Program-made: the position numbers and the translations under genes | In this document: piece by piece, positions 1 through 7,763 of the stretch | Layout: each line of letters begins with the position of its first letter | Numbering within the stretch: position 1 is the first letter of the stretch | Source of the DNA: Enterocloster alcoholdehydrogenati | Lineage (GTDB): Bacteria; Bacillota; Clostridia; Lachnospirales; Lachnospiraceae | Assembly: GCF_013282095.1 (NCBI RefSeq) | Contig: NZ_BLTJ01000003.1 | Location: 62,001-126,000, forward strand | DNA: 64,000 nucleotides | Reading direction: 5' to 3' | The notes under the pieces: model-generated | The model's database searches: none | Told to the model about the DNA's origin: nothing | What the model saw: only the letters and a program-made list of their open reading frames with translations

Positions 1-2
1 GG

Positions 3-52
3 GTTAGTGAGTGCTAATGTATAGACTATTCAAAGAGTTAGTAGCATCTAAC
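3..52. promoter_or_regulatory. Two candidate metal-regulator operators upstream of the Fur-like gene
   Basis: Two inverted repeats of the form GTTAG-N6-CTAA(C/T) are visible: positions 3-18 (GTTAG/CTAAT) and 37-52 (GTTAG/CTAAC, perfect). A third copy lies at 367-382 on the feoA promoter. A possible -10 (TATAGA, 20-25) sits between the two boxes, but its -35 would fall near or before the window start. The boxes do not resemble the classic Fur box. The binding protein is unknown; the Fur-like protein encoded next or a DtxR/MntR-type protein elsewhere are candidates. Confidence 0.5.
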
Positions 53-79
53 AATAGATACAGAAAGGAAGGAACAGCC

Positions 80-343
80 ATGACAGACCAGAAAGAGCAG
101 ATCATCGGTGAATTTCAGAAAAACGGAAAGCGTATCACAGGCCAGAGAAAGATCCTGTTAGACGTGATCCTGGAAGGAAAATGGTCCAGCTGTAAGGAGA
201 TCTATTACATGGCAGCCAAGCGGGATCCTTCCATAGGACTGGCTACCGTCTACCGTATGGTAGCAGCCTTGGAAGAGCTTGGCTTTTTGAGCCGCGGCTA
301 TCATTACTCTGGTCTTTCAGAGGGAAACAAGCAGAATTTCTAA
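80..343 (+). CDS. Fur-family DNA-binding protein lacking the metal/dimer domain
   Basis: An 87-residue protein with the N-terminal winged-helix of the Fur family: an RITGQR start of helix 1, then the recognition-helix region GLATVYRMV and the LEELGFLSRG segment leading into the wing. Full-length Fur proteins are about 140-150 residues. Here the protein stops right after the wing, so the His/Cys-rich metal-binding and dimerisation domain is absent. The next 80 bases are a promoter, so there is no room for a frameshifted remainder. ATG 80 is chosen over upstream starts because GGAAGGA lies just before it. It heads the feo operon and probably regulates it, perhaps as a DNA-binding-only repressor. 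It could also be a decayed gene. Confidence 0.7.
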   Translation: MTDQKEQIIGEFQKNGKRITGQRKILLDVILEGKWSSCKEIYYMAAKRDPSIGLATVYRMVAALEELGFLSRGYHYSGLSEGNKQNF

Positions 344-350
344 TTTGTTA

Positions 351-379
351 TTGACAACTAACTATCATTAGCGTATACT
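351..379 (+). promoter_or_regulatory. Strong sigma-A promoter of the feoA-feoB operon
   Basis: A -35 TTGACA (351-356) and a -10 TATACT (374-379) are separated by 17 bases, close to ideal. The -10 box lies inside a candidate operator at 367-382, so a bound regulator would block RNA polymerase. Confidence 0.8.
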
Positions 380-382
380 AAC
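367..382. promoter_or_regulatory. Candidate operator overlapping the feo -10 box
   Basis: ATTAG-N6-CTAAC inverted repeat with the same geometry as the boxes at 3-18 and 37-52. It covers the whole -10 hexamer of the feo promoter, which fits simple repression. Confidence 0.55.
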
Positions 383-425
383 GTCGATAGGAAAGACTAA
401 CTACATAAAGATCGAGGTGAATCAT

Positions 426-635
426 ATGCCGCTGACAATGGCTGCGATCGGCGAGGAAAATATCATCCGCAGAGTAGGCGGAAACGAGGAGACAAGGCGT
501 TTTCTTGAAAACCTGGGATTTGTTGCAGGAGCAGGGATCACCGTAATCTCTGCCATCGGAGGAAATGTAATTGTAAATGTCAAAGACTCCAGGGTGGCGA
601 TCAATCAGGATATGGCAAGGCACATAATGGTTTAA
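426..635 (+). CDS. feoA: FeoA domain protein (first copy)
   Basis: A 69-residue SH3-like FeoA protein, a cytosolic partner thought to modulate the FeoB iron transporter. The GGNEETRRFLENLGF segment followed by GxxITVIS and NVIVNVKDSRVAI is typical of FeoA, where a small hydrophobic barrel carries an N-terminal helix. ATG 426 is preferred over the in-frame GTG at 417 because GAGGTG (414-419) sits six bases before it and overlaps the GTG. It is the first gene after the strong promoter. A second FeoA gene follows 77 bases later; duplicate feoA genes are common in clostridia. Confidence 0.88.
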   Translation: MPLTMAAIGEENIIRRVGGNEETRRFLENLGFVAGAGITVISAIGGNVIVNVKDSRVAINQDMARHIMV

Positions 636-712
636 GAAACCAATGGCAAGACCCTGTTGTACCATACACATAAAACGGTCGGAACATGGACCATGGAAAG
701 GAGACCTGTATA

Positions 713-931
713 ATGACATTAGGTGATGCTGCGGTAGGAAGCACGGTAGTCGTTACAAAGATTACAGGAGACGGCGCTTACAAACGCCGCATTATGGATA
801 TGGGGATCACAAAAGGTAGCGAACTCTATATCAGAAAGGTAGCCCCCCTGGGAGATCCGGTTGAGATCACGGTAAGAGGCTACGAGCTCTCTGTAAGAAA
901 GAATGACGCCCAGTGCGTGGAGGTAAAGTAA
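713..931 (+). CDS. feoA: FeoA domain protein (second copy)
   Basis: A 72-residue FeoA protein beginning MTLGDAAVG. The segments RRIMDMGITKGSEL and APLGDPVEITVRGYELSVRK match the standard FeoA pattern more closely than the first copy, which lacks the DP(V/I)E(I/V) segment. ATG 713 is chosen because GGAAAGGAG (694-703) is correctly spaced; the upstream in-frame ATG at 686 has no such site. It lies 39 bases before feoB and presumably acts with it at the membrane. The two FeoA copies may have different partners or one may be regulatory; the sequence does not decide this. Confidence 0.9.
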   Translation: MTLGDAAVGSTVVVTKITGDGAYKRRIMDMGITKGSELYIRKVAPLGDPVEITVRGYELSVRKNDAQCVEVK

Positions 932-970
932 TACATTTCCACTGAGCTAAAGCGAATGGAGGAAAAGAAA

Positions 971-3154
971 ATGGCAATTAAACTTGCACTTGCGGGCAAT
1001 CCGAACTGTGGTAAGACGACCATGTTCAATGCCCTGACCGGAGCAAATCAGTATGTTGGCAACTGGCCCGGAGTAACCGTTGAGAAAAAAGAAGGCAGAT
1101 TAAAGAAAAAGGGAAGCAAGGAGGATATTATCGTCACCGACCTTCCGGGTATCTATTCCCTTTCCCCTTATACACTGGAGGAAGTAGTCAGCCGTGATTA
1201 CCTTTTAAAGGATGATCCGGATGTGATCGTGAACCTGGTTGACGCTACAAACATTGAGCGAAACCTGTATCTGACCACGCAGCTGATGGAAACCGGCATC
1301 CCTGTGGTGATCGCCTTAAATATGTCCGACCTTCTGAAAAAGAGGGGCATTCAGATCGACATCGAGCGTCTGTCCATGGTTCTTAACTGCCCTATCGTAG
1401 AGACCTCTGCATTAAAGCAGACGGGCCTTGACCACCTGATCGACAAGGCAGTAAGCGTTGCAAAGAAGAAGGAGACAGACCTTCCAAAGGAAATTTTTTC
1501 TAAGGAAATGGAAAACGCGGTTGCCGAGGTGGAAAGTGTGCTTCCTGCCGATATTTCTGAGAACCAGAGAAGATGGTACGCAGTTAAGCTTCTGGAAAAT
1601 GACAGCAAGGTGGCAGAGAGCCTGTCGTTATCTGTTTCCGGCAAAGCTGTGGTGGAAAAAGAGCGCAGAACGCTGGAAGAGCTGCATGACGACGATATGG
1701 AAAGTATTGTTACCGATGAGCGTTACAAATTTATTCAGAAGATTGTTTCCACTTCTGTGAAAAAGACAGGAGCAAAGCTGACGACCTCAGATAAGATCGA
1801 CCAGATCGTTACCAACCGTATTCTGGGTATTCCGATCTTTATGGCGATCATGTGGGTGGTATATTACATATCCGTAACCACCATCGGAACACTGGTCACC
1901 GACTGGACTAACGATACCTTTGTAGTGGCAATTCAGGATGCAGTAGGAAACTTCCTTTCCAATGCGGGCGCAAGCGACTTTATCTTAAGCCTTGTAGTAG
2001 ACGGTATTATCGGAGGCCTGGGGGCTGTGCTGGGCTTCGTTCCTCAGATGGCGATTCTGTTCTTATTCCTGTCCATCCTTGAGGACTGCGGCTACATGGT
2101 ACGTATTGCATTCGTAATGGATCGTGTATTCCGTCATTTCGGATTGTCCGGAAAAAGCTTTATTCCGCTTTTGATCTCCTCCGGCTGCGGTATCCCCGGC
2201 ATCATGGCGTCTAAGACCATTGAGCAGGACAATGACCGCCGTCTGACCATTATGACTGCTACCTTTGTTCCCTGCGGCGCAAAGCTTCCTGTAATCGCTC
2301 TGATGGGCGGCGTGATGGCAGGCTATGTTACCGGCTGGGACATTGCAGGCATGATGGCTCCGATCATGTATTTTGTAGGTATCGTGGCAGTGCTGGTAGC
2401 GGCAATCATATTAAAAAAGACAAAGCCGTTTTCAGGCAAACCTGCTCCTTTTGTAATGGAGCTTCCTCAGTATCATATTCCTTCCGCAAGAACCGTTCTG
2501 CTTCATGTGTGGGAGCGCCTTAAGGGCTTCATCGTAAAAGCTGGTACTATTTTGTTCTTAGCCTGCGTGGTAATGTGGCTTTTGGCTACATTTGGCATCG
2601 CAGACGGCCATTTCGGTATGGTAGAGGATTCTGCAGACAGCCTGATGGCAATCCTTGGCGGAGCCATTGCCCCTGTATTTGCTCCTCTTGGCTGGGGCGA
2701 GTGGCAGCCTGTAGCTGCAGCTATTTCCGGTTTCAGCGCAAAAGAGGGTATTGTAAGCACCATGGGCGTACTTGCAAATGTTGCCGGCGATACCGAGGAT
2801 GCAGCCAATGTAGCGACAGGCGTGGGTATGTGGTTCCCTACAGCACTTTCAGGATTCAGCTTCCTGATGTTTAATCTGCTGGATTCCCCGTGCCTGGCAG
2901 CAATTTCCACTATGGCACAGCAGCTTCAGAGCAGAAAGTGGTTCTGGTTTGCGATTCTGTTCCAGAATATCTTTGCATACATGGTAACACTGTGCGTATA
3001 CCAGATCGGCTCCCTGATCCTTTACGGAACCTTTGGCGCAGCAACAGTTGTGGCCTTTATTGTACTGGCCTTTCTGCTGTTTATGCTCTTCCGTCCGGAT
3101 CCTTATAAAGATAAGAAAATGTACACAAGAAGTTCCGTGCAGGCGGCATCATAA
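971..3154 (+). CDS. feoB: Ferrous iron transporter FeoB
   Basis: A 727-residue Fe(II) transporter. The N-terminal G domain has the P-loop GNPNCGKTT at residues 9-17, the G3 motif DLPG and the G4 motif NMSD. A helical GDI-like region follows, then a membrane domain with two Gate segments, including the GCGIPGIMA and CGAKLPVI motifs seen in FeoB. ATG 971 is preferred over 956 because GGAGG (958-962) lies before it and overlaps the earlier ATG region. Length is normal for FeoB. It is the core of the operon and takes up iron under anoxic conditions, consistent with an anaerobe. Confidence 0.97.
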   Translation: MAIKLALAGNPNCGKTTMFNALTGANQYVGNWPGVTVEKKEGRLKKKGSKEDIIVTDLPGIYSLSPYTLEEVVSRDYLLKDDPDVIVNLVDATNIERNLYLTTQLMETGIPVVIALNMSDLLKKRGIQIDIERLSMVLNCPIVETSALKQTGLDHLIDKAVSVAKKKETDLPKEIFSKEMENAVAEVESVLPADISENQRRWYAVKLLENDSKVAESLSLSVSGKAVVEKERRTLEELHDDDMESIVTDERYKFIQKIVSTSVKKTGAKLTTSDKIDQIVTNRILGIPIFMAIMWVVYYISVTTIGTLVTDWTNDTFVVAIQDAVGNFLSNAGASDFILSLVVDGIIGGLGAVLGFVPQMAILFLFLSILEDCGYMVRIAFVMDRVFRHFGLSGKSFIPLLISSGCGIPGIMASKTIEQDNDRRLTIMTATFVPCGAKLPVIALMGGVMAGYVTGWDIAGMMAPIMYFVGIVAVLVAAIILKKTKPFSGKPAPFVMELPQYHIPSARTVLLHVWERLKGFIVKAGTILFLACVVMWLLATFGIADGHFGMVEDSADSLMAILGGAIAPVFAPLGWGEWQPVAAAISGFSAKEGIVSTMGVLANVAGDTEDAANVATGVGMWFPTALSGFSFLMFNLLDSPCLAAISTMAQQLQSRKWFWFAILFQNIFAYMVTLCVYQIGSLILYGTFGAATVVAFIVLAFLLFMLFRPDPYKDKKMYTRSSVQAAS

Positions 3155-3283
3155 AGATACGATATAAGACGAGACAAGATCTGCTCTGCGGGTTTTGTCT
3201 CGTTGAACTATAAGACTCGCTGCAGGCGGCATGGGCCCTGGCAGGGTCAGCCTGCACCTGATACTGGAAAGGAGAATGTTCAT

Positions 3284-3472
3284 ATGGCAGATTACATTGT
3301 TTTGTTTCTGATATTTAGTTACTGCGGCCTGGTGCTTTACTGGAAGCATAAAGGCGCCCTGGGAGGATGCAGCGGCTGTAAAAGCAGCAAAGGCTGTTCC
3401 GGCAGCTGCAGCAGCTGTTCCGGACATTGTTCTGCCTGCGCTTCGGCAAAGAGAAAGGAGCCGGTAAAATGA
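3284..3472 (+). CDS. FeoB-associated Cys-rich membrane peptide
   Basis: A 62-residue protein with one N-terminal membrane helix (about residues 4-20, containing a Cys) and a tail very rich in Cys, Ser and Gly, with seven cysteines in CxxC-like spacing, ending in a basic AKRKEP. This is the pattern of the FeoB-associated Cys-rich family found beside feoB in Firmicutes. The role is unproven; metal handling at the FeoB pore is the usual suggestion. ATG 3284 follows GAAAGGAG. Its stop overlaps the next start (ATGA), so the two are likely translationally coupled. Confidence 0.88.
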   Translation: MADYIVLFLIFSYCGLVLYWKHKGALGGCSGCKSSKGCSGSCSSCSGHCSACASAKRKEPVK

Positions 3473-3627
3473 GCCATTCAACTGATTCCATGTTATATAT
3501 GATCCTGGTTCTTTCGGTGATCTATATAGCAGGCATGAGCCTGTATACAGGCATCCAGAAATTTAAAAAATGGCGGGATGAGAGAAAAGCCGGCCATTGG
3601 AAACCGCAGGGGAGGAAGAACAAATGA
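3469..3627 (+). CDS. Small single-pass membrane protein in the feo operon
   Basis: A 52-residue protein of unknown function. Residues about 7-24 form one hydrophobic helix (LYMILVLSVIYIAG); the rest is a basic tail with KKWRDERK. There are no cysteines. It starts in a four-base ATGA overlap with the Cys-rich peptide gene and ends in another ATGA overlap with the HMA-domain gene, so it is clearly part of the operon. AAAGGAG lies before its ATG. It may assemble with FeoB or the neighbouring small proteins, but nothing in the sequence shows this. Confidence 0.7.
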   Translation: MSHSTDSMLYMILVLSVIYIAGMSLYTGIQKFKKWRDERKAGHWKPQGRKNK

Positions 3628-3989
3628 TCAATTCCATTATACTGGCAGCGGTAGTCCTGATCCTCATCGCAGCTGTAAAGGGTTCTATCAGACATATGAA
3701 GGGAGAAGGCGGCTGCTGCGGAGGCGGAAACGGTGAACTGCCGGAAAGGGAGAAAAAACTGGAAGGTGCTGTAGTAGAAAAGAAGATTCTTCACATTGAA
3801 GGAATGACCTGCGCCCACTGTGTAAACCGCGTGATGGCCGCTGTTAATAAAATCGACGGTGCTTCTGCCAAGGTAAACTTAAGAAAAAAACTGGCAGTGG
3901 TAAGCTGCGACCGCAAGGTGGATGAAAACGCCCTTAAACAGGCGGTGGAAAAGGCGGGGTATCAGGTGAAATCGGTGGAAACGCAGTGA
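3624..3989 (+). CDS. Membrane-anchored heavy-metal-associated (HMA) domain protein
   Basis: A 121-residue protein. Residues about 3-19 form an N-terminal membrane helix, followed by a GGCCGGG cysteine pair in a Gly-rich linker. The second half is an HMA ferredoxin-like fold with the metal-binding loop GMTCAHC and the ending GYQVKSVE. HMA domains bind Cu(I) or similar soft metals in chaperones and P-type ATPases; here the domain is tethered to the membrane and encoded last in the feo operon. GGGGAGGAAG precedes ATG 3624, which overlaps the previous stop. Its metal is unknown. Confidence 0.82.
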   Translation: MINSIILAAVVLILIAAVKGSIRHMKGEGGCCGGGNGELPEREKKLEGAVVEKKILHIEGMTCAHCVNRVMAAVNKIDGASAKVNLRKKLAVVSCDRKVDENALKQAVEKAGYQVKSVETQ

Positions 3990-4143
3990 ATGAGAATGGT
4001 GAAGGGGAAACAGCCCCATCTGTGAACTGTGAATTGAAATGACAGTAAAATTCACCGGGTGCTCCCATTATAGAGATAGAGCGTCAGAGTTTATCTGGTG
4101 TCGGAGGTAAATTTAGATTATACCATGGACTTGCTTATAGCTC

Positions 4144-4181
4144 GCCCTAAGCTGATTTACAGTTGGCTTAGGGCTTTTTTG
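4144..4181 (+). terminator. Intrinsic terminator after the feo operon
   Basis: A perfect 9-bp stem (GCCCTAAGC 4144-4152 with GCTTAGGGC 4166-4174), 13-base loop, then six T. The 154 bases between the last feo gene and this hairpin (3990-4143) contain no convincing gene. Confidence 0.85.
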
Positions 4182-4221
4182 TGTTTAAAAATTCGGTTGC
4201 AGTTGTGAGGTTTTGCCTTTT

Positions 4222-4995
4222 TTAACTCACCAGATCAGCGTCATTATTATTAAAATATGCTTCAATCCTGCATTTGGCATCCATGAGCATATGGACAATT
4301 TCTTCAAGCTTTGTATCGGAAAATCGAAAGGTAGGAACAGATACACTTAGGGCCGCACTGCTGATGCCTTTATTTTTAAGCGATACACCTACACAATTCA
4401 CCATGGGTGCGGTTTCTTCTTTTTCAAGTGCATATCTGCGTATCCGTGTACGTTCTAATTCTTCAAATAACATACTCCAGTCAGTGATGGTATGTTCTGT
4501 AAAAGAAATCAATCCATTGGGGTAGAGCTGCCGCACTTCCTCATCTGTTTTTTCTGCCAGAATAGCCCGTCCAAGAGCAGAGCAGTACAGTGGAAGCTGT
4601 TTGCCTACATAGGAAATGAGTCGTAAAGGTTCTGTAGAATCTTCCTTAGCAATATAAAGAATCTGGTTGCGGTTTTGTATACCTAATTGGCAGGTTTCAT
4701 TGATTGTTGAGGTTATCATTTTCATCTCGGATTGTATAAACTGCAGGGCGTTCTGATGACTTGCATAGGAGGCACCTACAGAATAGGCAACAACTCCGAT
4801 AAAGTACTTGGATGATTCCTTTTGCATATAGATAAATTTTCTTGCAGTCATAGTATGCACCAGAGGCATGATACTGCTTTTGGGTGCATCCAGAGCTCTG
4901 GAAAGCTCGCTTAAAGTCATACCATTTGCGTTGGTAGATAAGAGTTCCAATATATCAAGTACCCGTTCCGTGGGACGATGTTCATTTGACGGCAT
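4222..4995 (-). CDS. IclR-family transcriptional regulator
   Basis: A 257-residue regulator: an N-terminal winged helix (RVLDILELL, then LSELSRALDAPKSS as helix-turn-helix) and a C-terminal IclR effector domain with the typical YFIGVVAYSVG, LGIQNRNQILYIAK and YCSALGRAILA segments. ATG at 4993-4995 is chosen because it gives the usual IclR N-terminus (TERVLDIL) and follows GGGGGATC; the longer reading upstream would add a non-homologous, AT-rich leader. It is divergent from the sugar-acid operon, so it very probably represses or activates that operon in response to a sugar acid or keto-acid intermediate. Confidence 0.92.
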   Translation of the reverse strand: MPSNEHRPTERVLDILELLSTNANGMTLSELSRALDAPKSSIMPLVHTMTARKFIYMQKESSKYFIGVVAYSVGASYASHQNALQFIQSEMKMITSTINETCQLGIQNRNQILYIAKEDSTEPLRLISYVGKQLPLYCSALGRAILAEKTDEEVRQLYPNGLISFTEHTITDWSMLFEELERTRIRRYALEKEETAPMVNCVGVSLKNKGISSAALSVSVPTFRFSDTKLEEIVHMLMDAKCRIEAYFNNNDADLVS

Positions 4996-5143
4996 AATAT
5001 CTGATCCCCCTGTTAAAAGCGTGATAATAAAATTATAGCAGAGTGGGGAGGAATTTGCATTACAGTTTCTATTTAAAATCTGTAAAAAGTGTAAAATAAA
5101 ATTATGAAAAATATACAAAAAATATCATTTTATCATTTATATA

Positions 5144-5172
5144 TTGACAATAACATACAGTAGTGCTATTTT
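5144..5172 (+). promoter_or_regulatory. Promoter of the sugar-acid operon
   Basis: TTGACA (5144-5149), 17-base spacer, TATTTT (5167-5172). It lies in the 248-base divergent gap between the IclR gene and the permease gene. Confidence 0.65.
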
Positions 5173-5203
5173 ATGGTCAAGAAGGTACGTTATAACATAC
5201 TAA

Positions 5204-5219
5204 GTACGTAATTACGTAC
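5204..5219. promoter_or_regulatory. 16-bp perfect palindrome, candidate IclR operator
   Basis: GTACGTAATTACGTAC reads the same on both strands. A related half (GTACGTTATAAC) begins about 19 bases upstream at 5185. It sits about 25-40 bases downstream of the expected transcription start, where a repressor would act as a roadblock. Confidence 0.5.
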
Positions 5220-5243
5220 ACAAAAAGAAGGAGGTATTTCAAA

Positions 5244-6206
5244 ATGATAATGAGTTTCTTAAAGAGGGTGCCAGCTGGAATGATGATCGTTCCACTGCTG
5301 CTTGGAGCTGTGTTAAACACATTTTGGCCCCACATTCTGCAGATTGGATCCCTGACCACAGCAACATTTTCAAATGCAGGCGCAGCCACGGCTATGGGGA
5401 TTCAGTTGGTATGTCTGGGAACGACCCTCCAGTTTTCAGACATTGGAAAGGTACTAAAGAGAGGTGGAATTCTCTTGGCAGCTAAGTTTGCTGTCGGCGC
5501 AGCAATTGGAATTATTGTTGGAAAAGTATTTGGCCATGCGGGAGTCCTGGGGTTGTCAGCGTTAGCTATTATCTGTGCGGTAACAAACAGCAATGGTTCT
5601 GTATATCTGGCATTAATGCAGAGTTATGGAGATGAGGTGGACGCAGGAGCAATGGCGTTACTTTCATTAAATGACGGCCCGTTTTTTACCATGGTAGCTA
5701 TGGGGGCGTCTGGCCTGGCCAATATTCCGTTGCTTGCGATTTTAGCAGCGATTACACCGATTCTGGTTGGCATGATTCTGGGAAATCTGGATAAGAAGTT
5801 TTCTGAATTTCTGGCACCTGCCGGTCCAATTATGATTCCGTTTGTCGGTCTGACCCTTGGTGCAGGAATTGATCTGACTGCTGTTTTAAAGGGTGGCGCC
5901 TCCGGTATTTTTCTGGGCTTCATTACCCTATTTGTAGGAGGTTCTTTTATCGTATTCTGTGATCGTGTATTTGGAAAACGGCCGGGATATGCGGGGTGGG
6001 CGGTTGCGACCACAGCAGGAAATGCGGTTGCGGTTCCGGCAGTGGTTGCTTTGGCAGATCCTACACTTGCGGCGTATGTTCCGGCTGCCACAGCTCAGGT
6101 AGCAGCATCCGTTGTTATTACTGCAATTTTAGCACCTATTATGACGAACTGGTGGGCAAATAAGTACGGCTGCCCTCAGATTCCGCTGCAGAAGGCAAAT
6201 TTATAA
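5244..6206 (+). CDS. kdgT: 2-keto-3-deoxygluconate permease family transporter
   Basis: A 320-residue integral membrane protein of the KdgT family. The N-terminus (RVPAGMMIVPLLLGAVLNT) and the later LSLNDGPF and GMILGNLD segments match this family, which brings 2-keto-3-deoxygluconate or related keto sugar acids into the cell by proton symport. About ten hydrophobic segments are visible. AAGGAGG lies nine bases before the ATG. It is the first gene of the sugar-acid operon and names the likely substrate class; the exact acid is not known. Confidence 0.88.
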   Translation: MIMSFLKRVPAGMMIVPLLLGAVLNTFWPHILQIGSLTTATFSNAGAATAMGIQLVCLGTTLQFSDIGKVLKRGGILLAAKFAVGAAIGIIVGKVFGHAGVLGLSALAIICAVTNSNGSVYLALMQSYGDEVDAGAMALLSLNDGPFFTMVAMGASGLANIPLLAILAAITPILVGMILGNLDKKFSEFLAPAGPIMIPFVGLTLGAGIDLTAVLKGGASGIFLGFITLFVGGSFIVFCDRVFGKRPGYAGWAVATTAGNAVAVPAVVALADPTLAAYVPAATAQVAASVVITAILAPIMTNWWANKYGCPQIPLQKANL

Positions 6207-6221
6207 AAGGAGAGAAGAAAA

Positions 6222-6515
6222 ATGAATACAGAAACAATTAACGCAATGATCATTGATCCCAAAGATACCGTAGCCGTGGTGATTGAACCGGTAAAGGCAG
6301 GTGAGAATATCACATGGCGAAAAAAGGATGGGGGGTTTGAGACTATTATAGCCAGGACCGATGTGCCAATTTATCATAAGGTAGCTATTGCAGATATGGA
6401 AAATGGTAGCGAGGTGGTAAAGTATGGTGAACATATTGGGTTGGCAGGCAAAGATATTTTGCAGGGAGAGCACGTCCACGTACATAATGTAGAAAACCAC
6501 AGAGAAAAACTCTGA
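6222..6515 (+). CDS. UxaA-family dehydratase, small (SAF-domain) subunit
   Basis: A 97-residue SAF-domain protein matching the N-terminal part of altronate dehydratase (UxaA): DTVAVVIEPVKAGE near the start, IYHKVAIADMENG in the middle and YGEHIGLAGKDILQGEHVHVHN at the end. In many organisms this is fused to the large subunit; here the two are separate genes 15 bases apart. The pair would dehydrate a sugar acid to a 2-keto-3-deoxy acid. The same split arrangement also occurs in sulfolactate sulfo-lyase (SuyA/SuyB), but the neighbours favour sugar acids. Confidence 0.85.
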   Translation: MNTETINAMIIDPKDTVAVVIEPVKAGENITWRKKDGGFETIIARTDVPIYHKVAIADMENGSEVVKYGEHIGLAGKDILQGEHVHVHNVENHREKL

Positions 6516-6530
6516 CAGGAGGAAATGAAG

Positions 6531-7712
6531 ATGGGAAATCAGAAAAAATACACTTTTTCAGGATATAGAAGACCCGATGGACGGGTGGGGATTCGCAATA
6601 AAATTTTAATTTTACCGGCAAGCGTGTGCGCATCTGATACAACAAGGATTATCGCTTCTCAGGTAGAATCTGCTGTGACGTTTAATAACCAGAATGGATG
6701 TTCACAGGTTCCTTCCGATCAGCAGCTCACGATGGATGTAATGGCTGGCTTTGCTGCCAATCCCAATGTATATGGGACGATTGTTATTTCTCTGGGATGT
6801 GAAAATTGCCAGATGGATCTTGTGCTGGAAGCCATTCAGGAGAGAACTAACAAACCGCTGGAACATTTTGTGATTCAGGAAAACGGAGGAACCATCAGTA
6901 CCATAGAAAAGGCAGTACGCGCAGCCCAAAAGATGGCTCAGGCCGCATCTTTGGCTGTAAAGGAAGAATTTGATTTTTCTGAATTGATTATTGGAACCGA
7001 ATGTGGTGGCTCCGATCCCACCTCAGGGCTGGCTGCCAATGTGCTGATTGGTGAAATGAGTGACCGTATTACCGCATTAAACGGAACCTCTATTCTTTCG
7101 GAAACCACAGAGTTTATCGGTGCGGAACACATTCTTGCCAGACGAGGAAGAGATAAGGAAATCAGCGATCGTATCTATCAGATTGTACACGATTATGAAA
7201 AGGCTATTAAACGTGTGGGGCATGATGTGCGGGAAGGAAACCCATCTCCAGGTAATATGGAGGGTGGTTTGACTACTTTGGAGGAAAAATCTCTTGGATG
7301 TATTCATAAAGGTGGACATGGGCAGGTCAATGAGGTGTATGACTATGCAAAGCAGGTAGAAGCTCACAAGGGATTGGTAATTATGGATACTCCAGGCAAC
7401 GATCCTTCTTCTGTTGCCGCAATGGCGGCAGGAGGCTGCCAGCTGGTGGTATTTTCCACCGGAAGAGGAACTCCTACGAGCAATCCCATTGTTCCTGTTA
7501 TCAAAATTACCGGAAATAAAGAAACCTTTGCAAATATGTCAGATAACATCGATATAGACGCAAGTCCCTATATCTATGGAACAAAGACGCTGGAGGAGTT
7601 GGGAGATGATCTTATGGATGAGATCTGGCAGGTTTCAAAGGGCAAATTGACAAAGGCTGAGGCATTGGGATATATGGAGATGGCAATTGCAAGAGTCTGC
7701 AATTATATGTAG
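6531..7712 (+). CDS. UxaA-family dehydratase, large subunit
   Basis: A 393-residue enzyme of the altronate/galactarate dehydratase family. It opens with the family signature FSGYRRPDGRVGIRN and carries conserved cysteines in LGCENCQ, GTECGGSDP and GCIHKGGHG segments, likely metal ligands. ATG 6531 is used because AGGAGG is eight bases before it, while ATG 6525 is too close. With the SAF-domain subunit it forms a split hydro-lyase producing a 2-keto-3-deoxy sugar acid, the substrate type of the aldolase encoded downstream. The specific sugar acid (altronate, galactarate or other) cannot be told from the sequence. Confidence 0.85.
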   Translation: MGNQKKYTFSGYRRPDGRVGIRNKILILPASVCASDTTRIIASQVESAVTFNNQNGCSQVPSDQQLTMDVMAGFAANPNVYGTIVISLGCENCQMDLVLEAIQERTNKPLEHFVIQENGGTISTIEKAVRAAQKMAQAASLAVKEEFDFSELIIGTECGGSDPTSGLAANVLIGEMSDRITALNGTSILSETTEFIGAEHILARRGRDKEISDRIYQIVHDYEKAIKRVGHDVREGNPSPGNMEGGLTTLEEKSLGCIHKGGHGQVNEVYDYAKQVEAHKGLVIMDTPGNDPSSVAAMAAGGCQLVVFSTGRGTPTSNPIVPVIKITGNKETFANMSDNIDIDASPYIYGTKTLEELGDDLMDEIWQVSKGKLTKAEALGYMEMAIARVCNYM

Positions 7713-7763
7713 CATTTATTTTATAGAAGAAACGGCAGCTGCGCCAGAGGGGAGCGGTATCCA

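Noticed and set aside
4038-4109. A 23-codon reading frame after the feo operon
   Set aside because: No ribosome-binding site and no family resemblance; it lies in the region before the terminator and is too short to support.
6222-7712. Sulfolactate sulfo-lyase (SuyA/SuyB)
   Set aside because: The split arrangement matches, but a KdgT-type permease, a DHDPS-type aldolase and an FAH enzyme point to sugar acids; kept as a minor alternative.
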